A stretch of 64,000 bases of DNA from Verminephrobacter eiseniae EF01-2 (lineage in GTDB: Bacteria > Pseudomonadota > Gammaproteobacteria > Burkholderiales > Burkholderiaceae_C). Below, piece after piece: positions 9,488 to 17,813 of this stretch. Every line of letters starts with the position of its first letter. Position 1 is the first letter of the stretch. The notes beneath the pieces are model-generated. The model saw only the letters and a list, made by a program, of their open reading frames with translations, searched no databases and was not told the DNA's origin. A program made the translations under genes and the position numbers. The stretch covers positions 4,824,501-4,888,500 of the forward strand of contig NC_008786.1 in the NCBI RefSeq assembly GCF_000015565.1, read 5' to 3'.

Positions 9488-10459
9488 ATGATCTACGACT
9501 GCACCCAAGCCTACCCCCGCGATCTGATCGGTTATGGCCCGCACCCGCCGCCGGCCCAATGGCCGGGCGGCGCCCGCATTGCCGTGCAGTTCGTGCTCAA
9601 CTACGAGGAAGGCGGCGAAAACGCCGTGCTGCATGGCGATGCAGGCTCCGAGCAGTTCCTGTCGGAGATGTTCAACCCGGCCAGCTACGCCGGGCGGCAT
9701 ATGAGCATGGAAGGCATCTATGAATACGGCGCGCGCGCGGGCGTTTGGCGCATCCTGCGCGAGTTTGAAAAACGCGCCCTGCCGCTGACCGTGTTTGGCG
9801 TGGCCAGCGCATTGCAGCGCCACCCGGAACTGGCCCGGGCCATGGTCGAACTCGGTCACGAGATCGCCTGCCACGGCCTCAAGTGGATCCACTACCAGGA
9901 TATCCCGCCAGAGGTCGAGCGCGCGCACATGGCCCAGGCCATGGCCATCATCAAGCGCCTGACCGGCACGCGCGCGCTGGGCTGGTACACCGGGCGCGAC
10001 AGCCCCAACACCCACCGCCTGGTGGCCGACTATGGCGGCTTTGCCTACGACAGCGACTACTACGGCGATGACCTGCCGTTCTGGATGAAGCTCAGGCGCA
10101 CCGACGGCAGCGCCGTGCACCAGCTCATCGTGCCGTACACCCTGGACTGCAACGACATGCGCTTTGCGCTGCCCCAGGGCTATGCGTATGCCGACCCGTT
10201 CTTCCAGTACCTGAAAGACAGCTTCGACACGCTGTACGCCGAAGGCGACCCGGCCGGCGCCAACGCCCCCAAGATGATGAGCGTAGGCATGCACTGCCGC
10301 CTGCTCGGCCGGCCCGGGCGCATCACCGCCTTGCAGCGCTTTCTCGACCACCTACAGCAGCACGACAAGGTCTGGGTGGCCCGGCGCATCGACATCGCGC
10401 GCCACTGGCAAGCGCTGCACCCCTGCCCCGACCCTGCCCAAGACAAGGGCCTGAAATGA
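9488..10459 (+). CDS. puuE: Allantoinase of the polysaccharide-deacetylase type
   Basis: A protein of 323 residues in the PuuE family (cofactor-independent allantoinase, NodB fold), which hydrolyses allantoin to allantoate. It begins MIYDCTQAYPRDLIGYGPHP and contains VQFVLNYEEGGENAVLHGD, AGRHMSMEGIYEYGARAGVWR, EIACHGLKWIHYQ and YTGRDSPNTH, all typical of PuuE. The ATG at 9488 is the conserved family start. The stop overlaps the uraD-allC start by 4 bp (ATGA). Cytoplasmic; the first gene of the plus-strand ureide operon. Confidence 0.94.
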   Translation: MIYDCTQAYPRDLIGYGPHPPPAQWPGGARIAVQFVLNYEEGGENAVLHGDAGSEQFLSEMFNPASYAGRHMSMEGIYEYGARAGVWRILREFEKRALPLTVFGVASALQRHPELARAMVELGHEIACHGLKWIHYQDIPPEVERAHMAQAMAIIKRLTGTRALGWYTGRDSPNTHRLVADYGGFAYDSDYYGDDLPFWMKLRRTDGSAVHQLIVPYTLDCNDMRFALPQGYAYADPFFQYLKDSFDTLYAEGDPAGANAPKMMSVGMHCRLLGRPGRITALQRFLDHLQQHDKVWVARRIDIARHWQALHPCPDPAQDKGLK

Positions 10460-12258
10460 TGGCATTGACCCTGGAGCAATTGAACCGCGCCACCCCCGAG
10501 CAGGCCCTGCAGTGGCTCGACGGCCTGTACGAGCATTCGCCCTGGGTGCTCGGGCAGGCACTGTCCGAGCGCCCGTTTCTGTCGCTGGCGCACCTGCGCC
10601 ACGCGCTGGCGCAGGTGGTGCGCAGGGCCGGCGCCGATGCGCAACGGGGCCTGATCCGCGCCCACCCCGAACTGGCCGGCCCGGCCATGCTGGCGCACAG
10701 CCTGAGCGCCGCATCGGCCCGCGAGCAAACGCAGGCCGGCCTGGCGCAGTGCAGCGCCGAGGAACTGGCCCGGCTGAGGCAGCTCGATGCCGACTACCAG
10801 GCCCGCTTCGGTTTTCCGTTCATCCTGGCGCTGCGCGGCCCGCGCGGCAGCGGCCTGACCCGGCAGCAAATCCTGGCCTGCTTTGCGCGGCGCCTGGACA
10901 ACCCCCCGGACTTCGAGCATGCCGAGGCCCTGCGCCAGATCCACCGCATCGCCGAACTGCGCCTGAACGACAGGTTCGGCGCCCAGCCCCGGCTGGGCAA
11001 TGACCTGTGGGACTGGCACGAACGGTTGGCCGCGCATTCCGATCCCGGCTTTGCCGAGCAGGGCCAGCTCACCGTCACCTACCTGACGGACGCGCACCGC
11101 GCCTGCGCCCGAACGCTGAGCGGCTGGATGCGCGCCTGCGGCTTCGACGAGGTGCACATCGATGCCGTGGGCAACGTGGTCGGCCGCTACCACGCCAGCG
11201 ACCCGCACGCCCGGGCCTTGCTGACCGGCAGCCACTACGACACCGTGCGCAATGGCGGCAAGTACGACGGCCGCCTGGGCATCCTGGTGCCGATGGTCTG
11301 TGTGCGCGAATTGCAGCGCGCCGGCCGGCGCCTGCCCTTCGGCATCGAAGTGGTGGCGTTCGCCGAAGAGGAGGGCCAGCGCTACCAGACCGCCTTTCTC
11401 GGCTCGGGCGCGCTGATCGGGCAGTTCGATCCGGCATGGCTGGCGCAGCAGGACGCCGACGGCATCACGCTGCGCAGCGCCATGCAGCAGGCGGGCCTGT
11501 GCGTCGCCGACATCGCCCGCTTGCAGCGCGACCCGGCCCGCTACCTGGGCTTTGTCGAAGTGCATATCGAGCAAGGCCCGGTGCTGGGCGCGCTCGACCT
11601 GCCGCTGGGCGTGGTCAGTTCGATCAATGGCGGCCTGCGCTTGAGCGGCGAAATACAGGGCCTGGCCAGCCACGCCGGCACCACCCCGATGGGACGCCGC
11701 CGCGACGCCGCGCTGGCGGTGGCCGAACTGGCGCTGTACGTCGAGCAGCGCGCCGCGCAGGACGGCGACTCGGTGGGCACCATCGGCCTGCTGGAAGTGC
11801 CGGGCGGCTCGGTGAATGTGGTGCCGGGGCGTTGCCGGTTCAGTCTGGACCTGCGCGCGCCGGTCGATGCACAGCGCGACGCGCTGGCGCGGGACGTGCT
11901 CGCGCAACTGGAGCGGATTGCCGCCAGGCGCGGGCTGCGCTACCAGTTGGCAGAAACGATGCGCGTCGCCGCCGCCCCCTGCGCGCCCGCTTGGCAGCGC
12001 CGTTGGGAACGCGCCGTGGCCCGGCTCGGCCTGCCGGTATGGCGCATGCCCAGTGGCGCCGGCCATGACGCAATGCAATTGCACGCCATCATGCCGCAGG
12101 CGATGCTGTTCGTGCGCGGCGAAAACGCCGGCATCAGCCACAACCCGCTCGAATCGACCACCAGCGACGACATGCAACTGGCCGCAGAGGCGTTCACCGA
12201 ATTGCTGCACCAACTGGCCGAAGAGCAGGCCGAAGAACACACCGGAAAAGCCGTATGA
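10456..12258 (+). CDS. uraD-allC: Bifunctional OHCU decarboxylase / allantoate amidohydrolase
   Basis: A 600-residue fusion. Residues 1 to about 165 are a UraD domain with IRAHPELAG (H70), which decarboxylates OHCU to S-allantoin. Residues from about 170 form an M20-type allantoate amidohydrolase: LLTGSHYDTVRNGGKYDGRLG (metal ligands H260 and D271), AFAEEEGQRYQ (E305/E306), HIEQGPVLG and a C-terminal GAGHDA followed by SHNPLE. One polypeptide therefore catalyses the steps before and after PuuE. Both active-site sets appear intact. It is coupled at both ends by ATGA overlaps. Confidence 0.93.
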   Translation: MMALTLEQLNRATPEQALQWLDGLYEHSPWVLGQALSERPFLSLAHLRHALAQVVRRAGADAQRGLIRAHPELAGPAMLAHSLSAASAREQTQAGLAQCSAEELARLRQLDADYQARFGFPFILALRGPRGSGLTRQQILACFARRLDNPPDFEHAEALRQIHRIAELRLNDRFGAQPRLGNDLWDWHERLAAHSDPGFAEQGQLTVTYLTDAHRACARTLSGWMRACGFDEVHIDAVGNVVGRYHASDPHARALLTGSHYDTVRNGGKYDGRLGILVPMVCVRELQRAGRRLPFGIEVVAFAEEEGQRYQTAFLGSGALIGQFDPAWLAQQDADGITLRSAMQQAGLCVADIARLQRDPARYLGFVEVHIEQGPVLGALDLPLGVVSSINGGLRLSGEIQGLASHAGTTPMGRRRDAALAVAELALYVEQRAAQDGDSVGTIGLLEVPGGSVNVVPGRCRFSLDLRAPVDAQRDALARDVLAQLERIAARRGLRYQLAETMRVAAAPCAPAWQRRWERAVARLGLPVWRMPSGAGHDAMQLHAIMPQAMLFVRGENAGISHNPLESTTSDDMQLAAEAFTELLHQLAEEQAEEHTGKAV

Positions 12259-13496
12259 CGCCCGCCTGCCCCTACACCGCGCTCGATGCCTGGATCGAGC
12301 AGCATTTCGACGAACAAGTGCGCTTCTTGCAAGCGCTGGTGCGCGTGCCCACCGACACCCCCCCCGGCGACAACGCGCCCCATGCCGAGCGCACGGCCGA
12401 ACTATTGCAGGACTTTGGCTACGGCGCCGAAAAGCATGCCGTGCCCGCCGACCTGGTGCGCGCTTGCGGCATGGCATCGATCACCAACCTGATCGTGCGC
12501 CGCCACTACGGCCCGGCCGGCTCGGGGCGCACCATCGCGCTGAACGCCCATGGCGATGTGGTGCCGCCCGGCGAAGGCTGGACCCATGACCCCTATGGCG
12601 CCGACATCGTGCAGGGCCGGATGTACGGCCGCGCCACGGCCGTCAGCAAAAGCGATTTCGCCAGCTTCACCTTCGCCGTGCGCGCGCTCGAAGCCGTGGC
12701 CCGACCCCGGCGCGGCGCGGTGGAATTGCATTTCACCTACGACGAAGAGTTCGGCGGCGAACTCGGCCCGGGCTGGCTGCTCGACAACGGCCTGACCCGC
12801 CCCGACCTGGTCATCGCCGCCGGCTTTTCTTACGAACTGATCACCGCCCACAACGGCTGTCTGCAACTGGAGGTGACGGTGCACGGCAAGATGGCGCATG
12901 CGGCGGTGGCGCACACCGGCGTCGATGCGCTGCAAGGCGCGGTGCAGATACTGAACGCGCTGTACGCACAGAACCGGCAGTACCAGCAGATCTGCTCCCG
13001 GGTGCCGGGCATCACGCACCCGTATCTGAACGTGGGGCGCATCGAAGGCGGCATCAACACCAATGTGGTGCCCGGCAAAATCAGCTTCAAACTCGACCGC
13101 CGCATGATCCCCGAAGAAAACCCGGTCGAGGTCGAAGCCCAACTGCGCAGCGTGATCGAACAGGCCGCCAGCGCGCAGGCAGGCATCTCGGTCGACATCC
13201 AACGCCTGCTGCTGGCCCGCGCGATGATGCCGCTGGCGGGCAACCAGCCGCTGGTCGAGGCCATCCAGAAGCACGGCCAGGCGGTGCTTGGCGTGCCCAT
13301 CGCCACCCGGGGCACACCGCTGTATACCGATGCGCGCCTGTACGCAGAGCGCGGCATTCCGGGCGTGATCTATGGCGCCGGCCCGCGCACCGTGCTCGAA
13401 TCGCACGCCAAGCGCGCCGATGAGCGCCTGGAACTGCAAGACCTGCGCCGCGCCACCCAGGTGATTGCCCGCAGCTTGCATGACTTGCTGATGTGA
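12255..13496 (+). CDS. M20-family metallohydrolase of the ureide operon
   Basis: A 413-residue zinc hydrolase of the M20 (ArgE/DapE) family. The metal-site landmarks are LNAHGDVVPPGEGW, a modified RATAVSKSDFASF segment, TYDEEFGGELGPGW and, near the C terminus, a conserved histidine in VLESHAKRADE. The dimerisation domain follows residue 190. Translational coupling to uraD-allC suggests it cleaves a ureide or N-carbamoyl compound derived from allantoate, or a peptide substrate. The exact reaction cannot be assigned. It ends in a short 13-bp tandem repeat that includes the last codons. Confidence 0.8.
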   Translation: MTPACPYTALDAWIEQHFDEQVRFLQALVRVPTDTPPGDNAPHAERTAELLQDFGYGAEKHAVPADLVRACGMASITNLIVRRHYGPAGSGRTIALNAHGDVVPPGEGWTHDPYGADIVQGRMYGRATAVSKSDFASFTFAVRALEAVARPRRGAVELHFTYDEEFGGELGPGWLLDNGLTRPDLVIAAGFSYELITAHNGCLQLEVTVHGKMAHAAVAHTGVDALQGAVQILNALYAQNRQYQQICSRVPGITHPYLNVGRIEGGINTNVVPGKISFKLDRRMIPEENPVEVEAQLRSVIEQAASAQAGISVDIQRLLLARAMMPLAGNQPLVEAIQKHGQAVLGVPIATRGTPLYTDARLYAERGIPGVIYGAGPRTVLESHAKRADERLELQDLRRATQVIARSLHDLLM

Positions 13497-13520
13497 CTTG
13501 CTGATGTGACCTGGCTGATG
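13481..13520. repeat. Three tandem 13-14-bp repeats at the end of the M20 hydrolase gene
   Basis: TGACTTGCTGATG occurs at 13481-13493 and 13494-13506, with a variant TGACCTGGCTGATG at 13507-13520. The repeat duplicates the codons around the stop, so any slippage here would change only the gene's tail or untranslated end. Confidence 0.85.
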
Positions 13521-13712
13521 TGGGTGCCGGCCCGGGGGGGAGGTGCGCGGGACGCAAAGACCCTCTTTTTTGCGGGTCTCTGGTGCGGGAAAGCACGCGG
13601 GTGCCTGCCCGCTTCATCGTGATACAAAAAGAGTTCCGGTCAGCGGACATGAACCCATGTCCACCGCTGTGTCGGGCCATCACGATCCACCCCCCATTGA
13701 AGAGGCATACCC

Positions 13713-15509
13713 ATGATCGATCTGTCACCGACACAGCAAGTGAGCCACTGGCTCACAGCCTTTGAGCAGGCGCTGGCAAAAGGCGATGTCGCCCAAGCCG
13801 CCGCCATGTTCGACGCCGACAGCTACTGGCGCGATCTGGTCGCATTCACCTGGAACATCAAGACCTGCGAAGGCCAGGCCGCCATCGCCGACATGCTCGG
13901 CACCGTGCTCGCCGGCGTGCAGCCGTCGAACTGGCGCCTGGAGGGCGAAGCCAGCCAGGCCAATGGCCTGACCGAAGCCTGGTTCACTTTCGAGACCGCC
14001 ACCGCCCGGGGCCTGGGCCAGTTGCGGCTCAAGGGCGACAAATGCTGGACCCTGCTGACCACCATGGCCGAGCTCAAAGACTTCCCGGAGCGCAAAGGGC
14101 CGGCGCGGGCGCTGGGCACCGTCCATGGCGTCGTGCGCGGGCGCAAAAACTGGCTCGACCACAAAACCGAGGAAGAAGCCACCCTGGGCTACAGCCGGCA
14201 GCCCTACTGCCTGATCATCGGCGGCGGCCAATGCGGCATTGCGCTGGCCGCCCGGTTGCGCCGCCTCGATGTCCCGACCATCGTCATCGAAAGGCAGGCC
14301 CGCGCCGGCGATTCCTGGCGCAACCGCTACAAGTCGCTGTGCCTGCATGACCCGGTCTGGTACGACCATCTGCCCTACCTGCCCTTCCCCGACGACTGGC
14401 CGGTGTTTGCGCCCAAGGACAAGATCGGCGACTGGCTGGAGATGTACACCAAGGTCATGGAGATCAATTACTGGGCCTCGACCGAATGCAAAAGCGCGCA
14501 GTACGACGAGGCCGCAGGGCAATGGACCGTCAACGTCGAACGCGCAGGCCAGCCGGTCACGCTGCGGCCCACGCAACTGGTGCTGGCCACCGGCATCGCC
14601 TCGTTTCCGAACCTGGTCCGCTTCCCGGGCGCCGAGCGCTTCAAGGGCGTGCAGCACCACTCCAGCCGCCATCCCGGCGGCGATGGCTATGCCGGCAAGG
14701 ACTGCATCGTCATCGGCTCCAACAACTCGGCCCATGACATCAGCGCCGACCTGTGGGAGCATGGCGCCAACGTCACCATGGTGCAGCGCTCCTCGACCCT
14801 GGTCGCCAAATCCGAAACACTGATGGAACTGGGCCTGGGCGACCTGTACTCCGAGCGCGCGCTCAGCAACGGCATCAGCACCGACAAGGCCGACCTGATT
14901 TTTGCCTCGCTGCCCTACAAAGTCCTGCCGGCCCTGCAAGTGCCGGTCTATCAGGAGATGGCGCGGCGCGATGCCGACCTGTACGAACGGCTGAAAAAGG
15001 TCGGCTTCAAGCTCGACTTCGGCGAGGACGACTCCGGCGTGTTCATGAAAGCCGTGCGCCGTGGCGGCGGCTACTACATCGATGTCGGCGCCTCGGAGTT
15101 GGTCGCCACAGGCAAGATCAAATTGAAAAGCGGCGTCACCGTCAAAGAAATCAAGGAGCATTCGGTGCTCTTTAGCGACGGCACCGAGTTGCCGGCCGAT
15201 CTGATCGTCTATGCCACGGGCTACGGCTCGATGGATGGCTGGATCGCCCAGTTGATCTCGCAGCAAGTGGCCGACAAGGTCGGACTGTGCTGGGGCCTGG
15301 GCTCGGGCACCACCAAAGACCCCGGCCCCTGGGAAGGCGAACTGCGCAACATGTGGAAGCCGACCCGGCAACCCGGCCTGTGGCTGCATGGCGGCAACCT
15401 GCACCTGTCGCGCCACTATTCACAATTCCTGGCGTTGCAGCTCAAGGCCCGCATGGAAAACCTGCCGACGCCGGTCTATGGCATGAGTCCGGTGCCGCAG
15501 ACCGCTTGA
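13713..15509 (+). CDS. Flavin-containing monooxygenase with an N-terminal NTF2-like domain
   Basis: A 598-residue NAD(P)H/FAD monooxygenase. Residues 10-130 look like an NTF2/SnoaL-like domain. An FAD dinucleotide-binding motif follows (LIIGGGQCGIALAARL, about 167-182), then a YUCCA/FMO-like block with DSWRNRYKSLCLHDP and a second Rossmann motif near CIVIGSNNSAHDI. VYATGYGSMDGW near the C terminus matches the FMO ATGY segment. It probably oxygenates a small organic substrate; the substrate is unknown. It sits alone with a 216-bp upstream gap and a hairpin terminator downstream. Confidence 0.85.
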   Translation: MIDLSPTQQVSHWLTAFEQALAKGDVAQAAAMFDADSYWRDLVAFTWNIKTCEGQAAIADMLGTVLAGVQPSNWRLEGEASQANGLTEAWFTFETATARGLGQLRLKGDKCWTLLTTMAELKDFPERKGPARALGTVHGVVRGRKNWLDHKTEEEATLGYSRQPYCLIIGGGQCGIALAARLRRLDVPTIVIERQARAGDSWRNRYKSLCLHDPVWYDHLPYLPFPDDWPVFAPKDKIGDWLEMYTKVMEINYWASTECKSAQYDEAAGQWTVNVERAGQPVTLRPTQLVLATGIASFPNLVRFPGAERFKGVQHHSSRHPGGDGYAGKDCIVIGSNNSAHDISADLWEHGANVTMVQRSSTLVAKSETLMELGLGDLYSERALSNGISTDKADLIFASLPYKVLPALQVPVYQEMARRDADLYERLKKVGFKLDFGEDDSGVFMKAVRRGGGYYIDVGASELVATGKIKLKSGVTVKEIKEHSVLFSDGTELPADLIVYATGYGSMDGWIAQLISQQVADKVGLCWGLGSGTTKDPGPWEGELRNMWKPTRQPGLWLHGGNLHLSRHYSQFLALQLKARMENLPTPVYGMSPVPQTA

Positions 15510-15522
15510 GCCAGCGCCCGCC

Positions 15523-15554
15523 AACCGCCCGGAGTGCGCGCCCCCCGGGCGGTT
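15523..15554 (+). terminator. Hairpin downstream of the monooxygenase gene
   Basis: A perfect 10-bp stem, AACCGCCCGG (15523-15532) with CCGGGCGGTT (15545-15554), and a 12-nt loop, followed by GGTT rather than a long T run. It is probably a terminator for the monooxygenase gene. From here to 15802 (about 250 bp) no gene is seen. Confidence 0.55.
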
Positions 15555-15802
15555 GGTTCCACATGAAGTGGCCAAACGAGGCCGCCGGCATCGGCGGCAA
15601 TGCGCGCCAAGCGCAGTTTGCCGCCATTGGTTGGTGCGGCTCGGCGCGTCTCGTTAGACATAGCCTGCGGCCTCATTCTTCTCATTCCATTTCCCAATCG
15701 TTCGGGAACGCGAAGGCGGAGCGCAGGCAGTACCGATGCACGGCAAGCGACGCCGACAAAGGGCACGGATGGTTCAGGAATGGAATCATTGCCAGAAAAA
15801 GC

Positions 15803-16090
15803 TCAGGCTGCCCATTTCGATAGCGCCATGAATGCGCCCAAGGCGACGACGACGATGGTGCCCAGTTTGATGCTCAGGCGCAGCTCCATTTCTTCAAATC
15901 TGGCTGTCATTTTTTCAAACCTGGTTTCCATTTCCTTGCGCAAGTCATCGATGTCGCGCTTGGTTGCCACGTCTACGAATTCATGCGCATCGCGCACGGC
16001 CGCCGAGAAAGCCTCGGCCTGTGGCGCAGGAACGCCGGCAACTTCCAGGGTTTTGACGAATTTCAAGGTGTCGAATGGGATATTTGCCAT
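15803..16090 (-). CDS. Small DUF1640-like coiled-coil membrane protein, copy A
   Basis: A 95-residue protein of the DUF1640/CCDC90-like type. Residues 1-45 are conserved (FDTLKFVKTLEVAGVPAPQAEAF). A charged coiled coil runs from about 45 to 72 (DIDDLRKEMETRFEKM), and a single hydrophobic segment, IKLGTIVVVALGAFMALS, closes the protein, so it is probably a C-tail-anchored inner-membrane protein. It has a good AGGAGA site. Its function is unknown; bacterial members often occur in several copies. It is a tandem duplicate of the next gene, including about 70 bp of upstream DNA. Confidence 0.75.
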   Translation of the reverse strand: MANIPFDTLKFVKTLEVAGVPAPQAEAFSAAVRDAHEFVDVATKRDIDDLRKEMETRFEKMTARFEEMELRLSIKLGTIVVVALGAFMALSKWAA

Positions 16091-16209
16091 ATCCTATTCT
16101 CCTGCTGGCGCCATTTCAGCACCCGGTATGAAGGCTGAAACGGCTCCGTGGGGATATCGAGCGCGTTGTCATGTACTGTCTGCGTTCCGCCTTCGCTTTC
16201 ACGAATGAT

Positions 16210-16497
16210 TCAAAAATGGAATTTCGATAGCGCCGTGAATGCACCCAAGGCGACTACGACGATGGTGCCCAGTTTGATGGTCAGGCGCAGCTCCATTTCT
16301 TCAAATCTGGCTGCCATTTTTTCAAACCTGGCTTCCATTTCCTTGCGCAAATCATCGATATCGCGCTTGGTTGCCACGTCTGAGAATTCATGCGAATCGC
16401 GCACGGCCGCCGAGAAAGCCTCGGCCTGTGGCGCAGGAACGCCGGCAGCCTCCAGGGTTTTGACGAATTTCAAGGTATCGAATGGGATACTTGCCAT
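16210..16497 (-). CDS. Small DUF1640-like coiled-coil membrane protein, copy B
   Basis: A 95-residue paralogue of copy A, with about ten substitutions concentrated in residues 18-50 and at the C terminus (SKFHF versus SKWAA). The organisation is the same: conserved N-terminal helix, coiled coil, terminal membrane segment. The ATG at 16497 has an AGGAGG site eight bases upstream. The upstream segments of the two copies (GCACCCGGTATGAAGGCTGA and on) are also duplicated, giving a direct repeat of roughly 360-390 bp. Function unknown. Confidence 0.75.
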   Translation of the reverse strand: MASIPFDTLKFVKTLEAAGVPAPQAEAFSAAVRDSHEFSDVATKRDIDDLRKEMEARFEKMAARFEEMELRLTIKLGTIVVVALGAFTALSKFHF

Positions 16498-16612
16498 GTC
16501 CAATCCTCCTGCTGGAGCCATCTTAGCACCCGGTATGAAGGCTGAAACGGCTCCATGGGGATATCGAGCGCGTTGTCATGGCCCGCCCGATCGGGCTTTG
16601 CGGCCTGACGAT

Positions 16613-17432
16613 TCAGCGCAGCAGGGCCAGAACGCCTTGGTGCAACTGGTTCGCCTGGGCCACCATCGCGGCGCCGGCCTGTTGCAGGATTTGGCTGCGC
16701 GCCAGATTCGCAGTTTCGGCGGCAAAGTCGGTATCGAGGATGCGCGAGCGCGATGCCGACAGGTTTTCCGAGATCACCTGCAAGTTGTCGATCAAAGTTT
16801 TCAAAGCGCGACTGCAACGCGCCGAGCGTGGCCCGCTGGTTGTTGATAAAGGCCAGCCCGGCATCCACGGTTTTCAGTGCCTCGGTCGCTTTTTTGAAAG
16901 TCGTTACCTCCAGACCGGCAACTTCTTGCAGGGAGGAGGCTGAGTCGGCGGAAGCCGTGGCGTCGGAAGCGTTCGTGGTGGTGACGACAGTGGAGAAGGA
17001 CTTGTCGGCATCGAGCACCACGCAACCACTGACGCTCGCATTGCCGACAGCATCGATGCTGACGCCAGAAATAATGGTCAAAACGGCTGCGTTGCCAACG
17101 AACGGGCCATCGGCTTGCAGAATGGCCTACCCCAGCGCTGCCCCCGATGGAGCATTGTCCGAGCGCAGTTGAAAGGTGTAGGCCCCGGCCACTGTGAACT
17201 GCAGTTGCACTTCGGTGCGCGCCGAGGCCGTGACGCCGGTATTGGCGCTTTCCCGATGGATCAGGTCGGCCATCGCATGGGCCGTGCTCCCGCGGCCGAT
17301 GGTGAAATTGCCCGTGCCCAGTGCGCCGTTGACAGTCGATATGCCAGCGGTCACGCCATTGCTCCCCCAGCCGGCAGCGTTCGCCGCAGCGCCGGAACCA
17401 TTGGCCGCAGTATTTTGATAGTTGCCATACAT
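16613..17432 (-). pseudogene. Degenerate flagellin gene
   Basis: Frames on the minus strand match the two intact flagellins of this window. The remnant starts in the middle domain (YGNYQNTAANGSG), with the whole conserved N-terminal D0/D1 helix region missing. It reaches a stop at LRSDNAPSGAALG, lacks about 85 residues of the central domain, resumes at VLDADKSFSTVVTTT, and shifts frame after GALQSRFEN. It ends with a recognisable flagellin C terminus ([20 protein letters not shown], then QGVLALLR). It cannot encode a working filament protein, but it could donate sequence by gene conversion. Confidence 0.85.
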
Positions 17433-17630
17433 GCCCCCCCAGGCCGCGCACTGAAAAACACGGCCGTTGGGCAACGATGGGGGGGTTCGGTGGGTTCGCG
17501 GGCCATCCCGCTGTCCCACTCTCCTGCTCTTGCGCCATTGCTCTGTCCCAGTCCCTCTCTCGCGCTATTTGTTTGCCCACTCGCCCGAACCGTGACCTGT
17601 CTTGGCACCGTCGATCGCGCCAGCGCTGCC
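17433..17630. other. Gap between the flagellin remnant and the MITE-like element
   Basis: About 200 bp with no gene. It is C/T-rich, with loosely repeated CCATTGCTCTGTCCC / CCCTCTCTCGCGC stretches. It is probably debris from the deletion that removed the flagellin N terminus. Confidence 0.4.
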
Positions 17631-17795
17631 TAGCGTCGCGTCACCGATCATCTGTCGGTCTGCGCTGGCCATCGAAGCGCATCGCGGCGTTGCATCGCTT
17701 GCCAATACAGCTCGGTATGGGCTGCGCGATGCGCCTTGCGCTGCGCTCCGATGGCTGCGCGCAGCCTACGACATCTGATCGGTGACGCGGCACTA
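17631..17795. mobile_element. 165-bp MITE-like element with terminal inverted repeats
   Basis: The left end TAGCGTCGCGTCACCGATCA (17631-17650) is an inverted copy, with about two mismatches, of the right end TGATCGGTGACGCGGCACTA (17776-17795). CTAG sequences occur at both borders, which would fit a short target duplication. The element has no open reading frame of note. A half copy with one terminus is found at 4878-4957, so it is an interspersed, non-autonomous repeat. It lies about 20 bp beyond the end of fliD. Confidence 0.8.
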
Positions 17796-17813
17796 GCAGT
17801 GCGCCGGCCGGCC

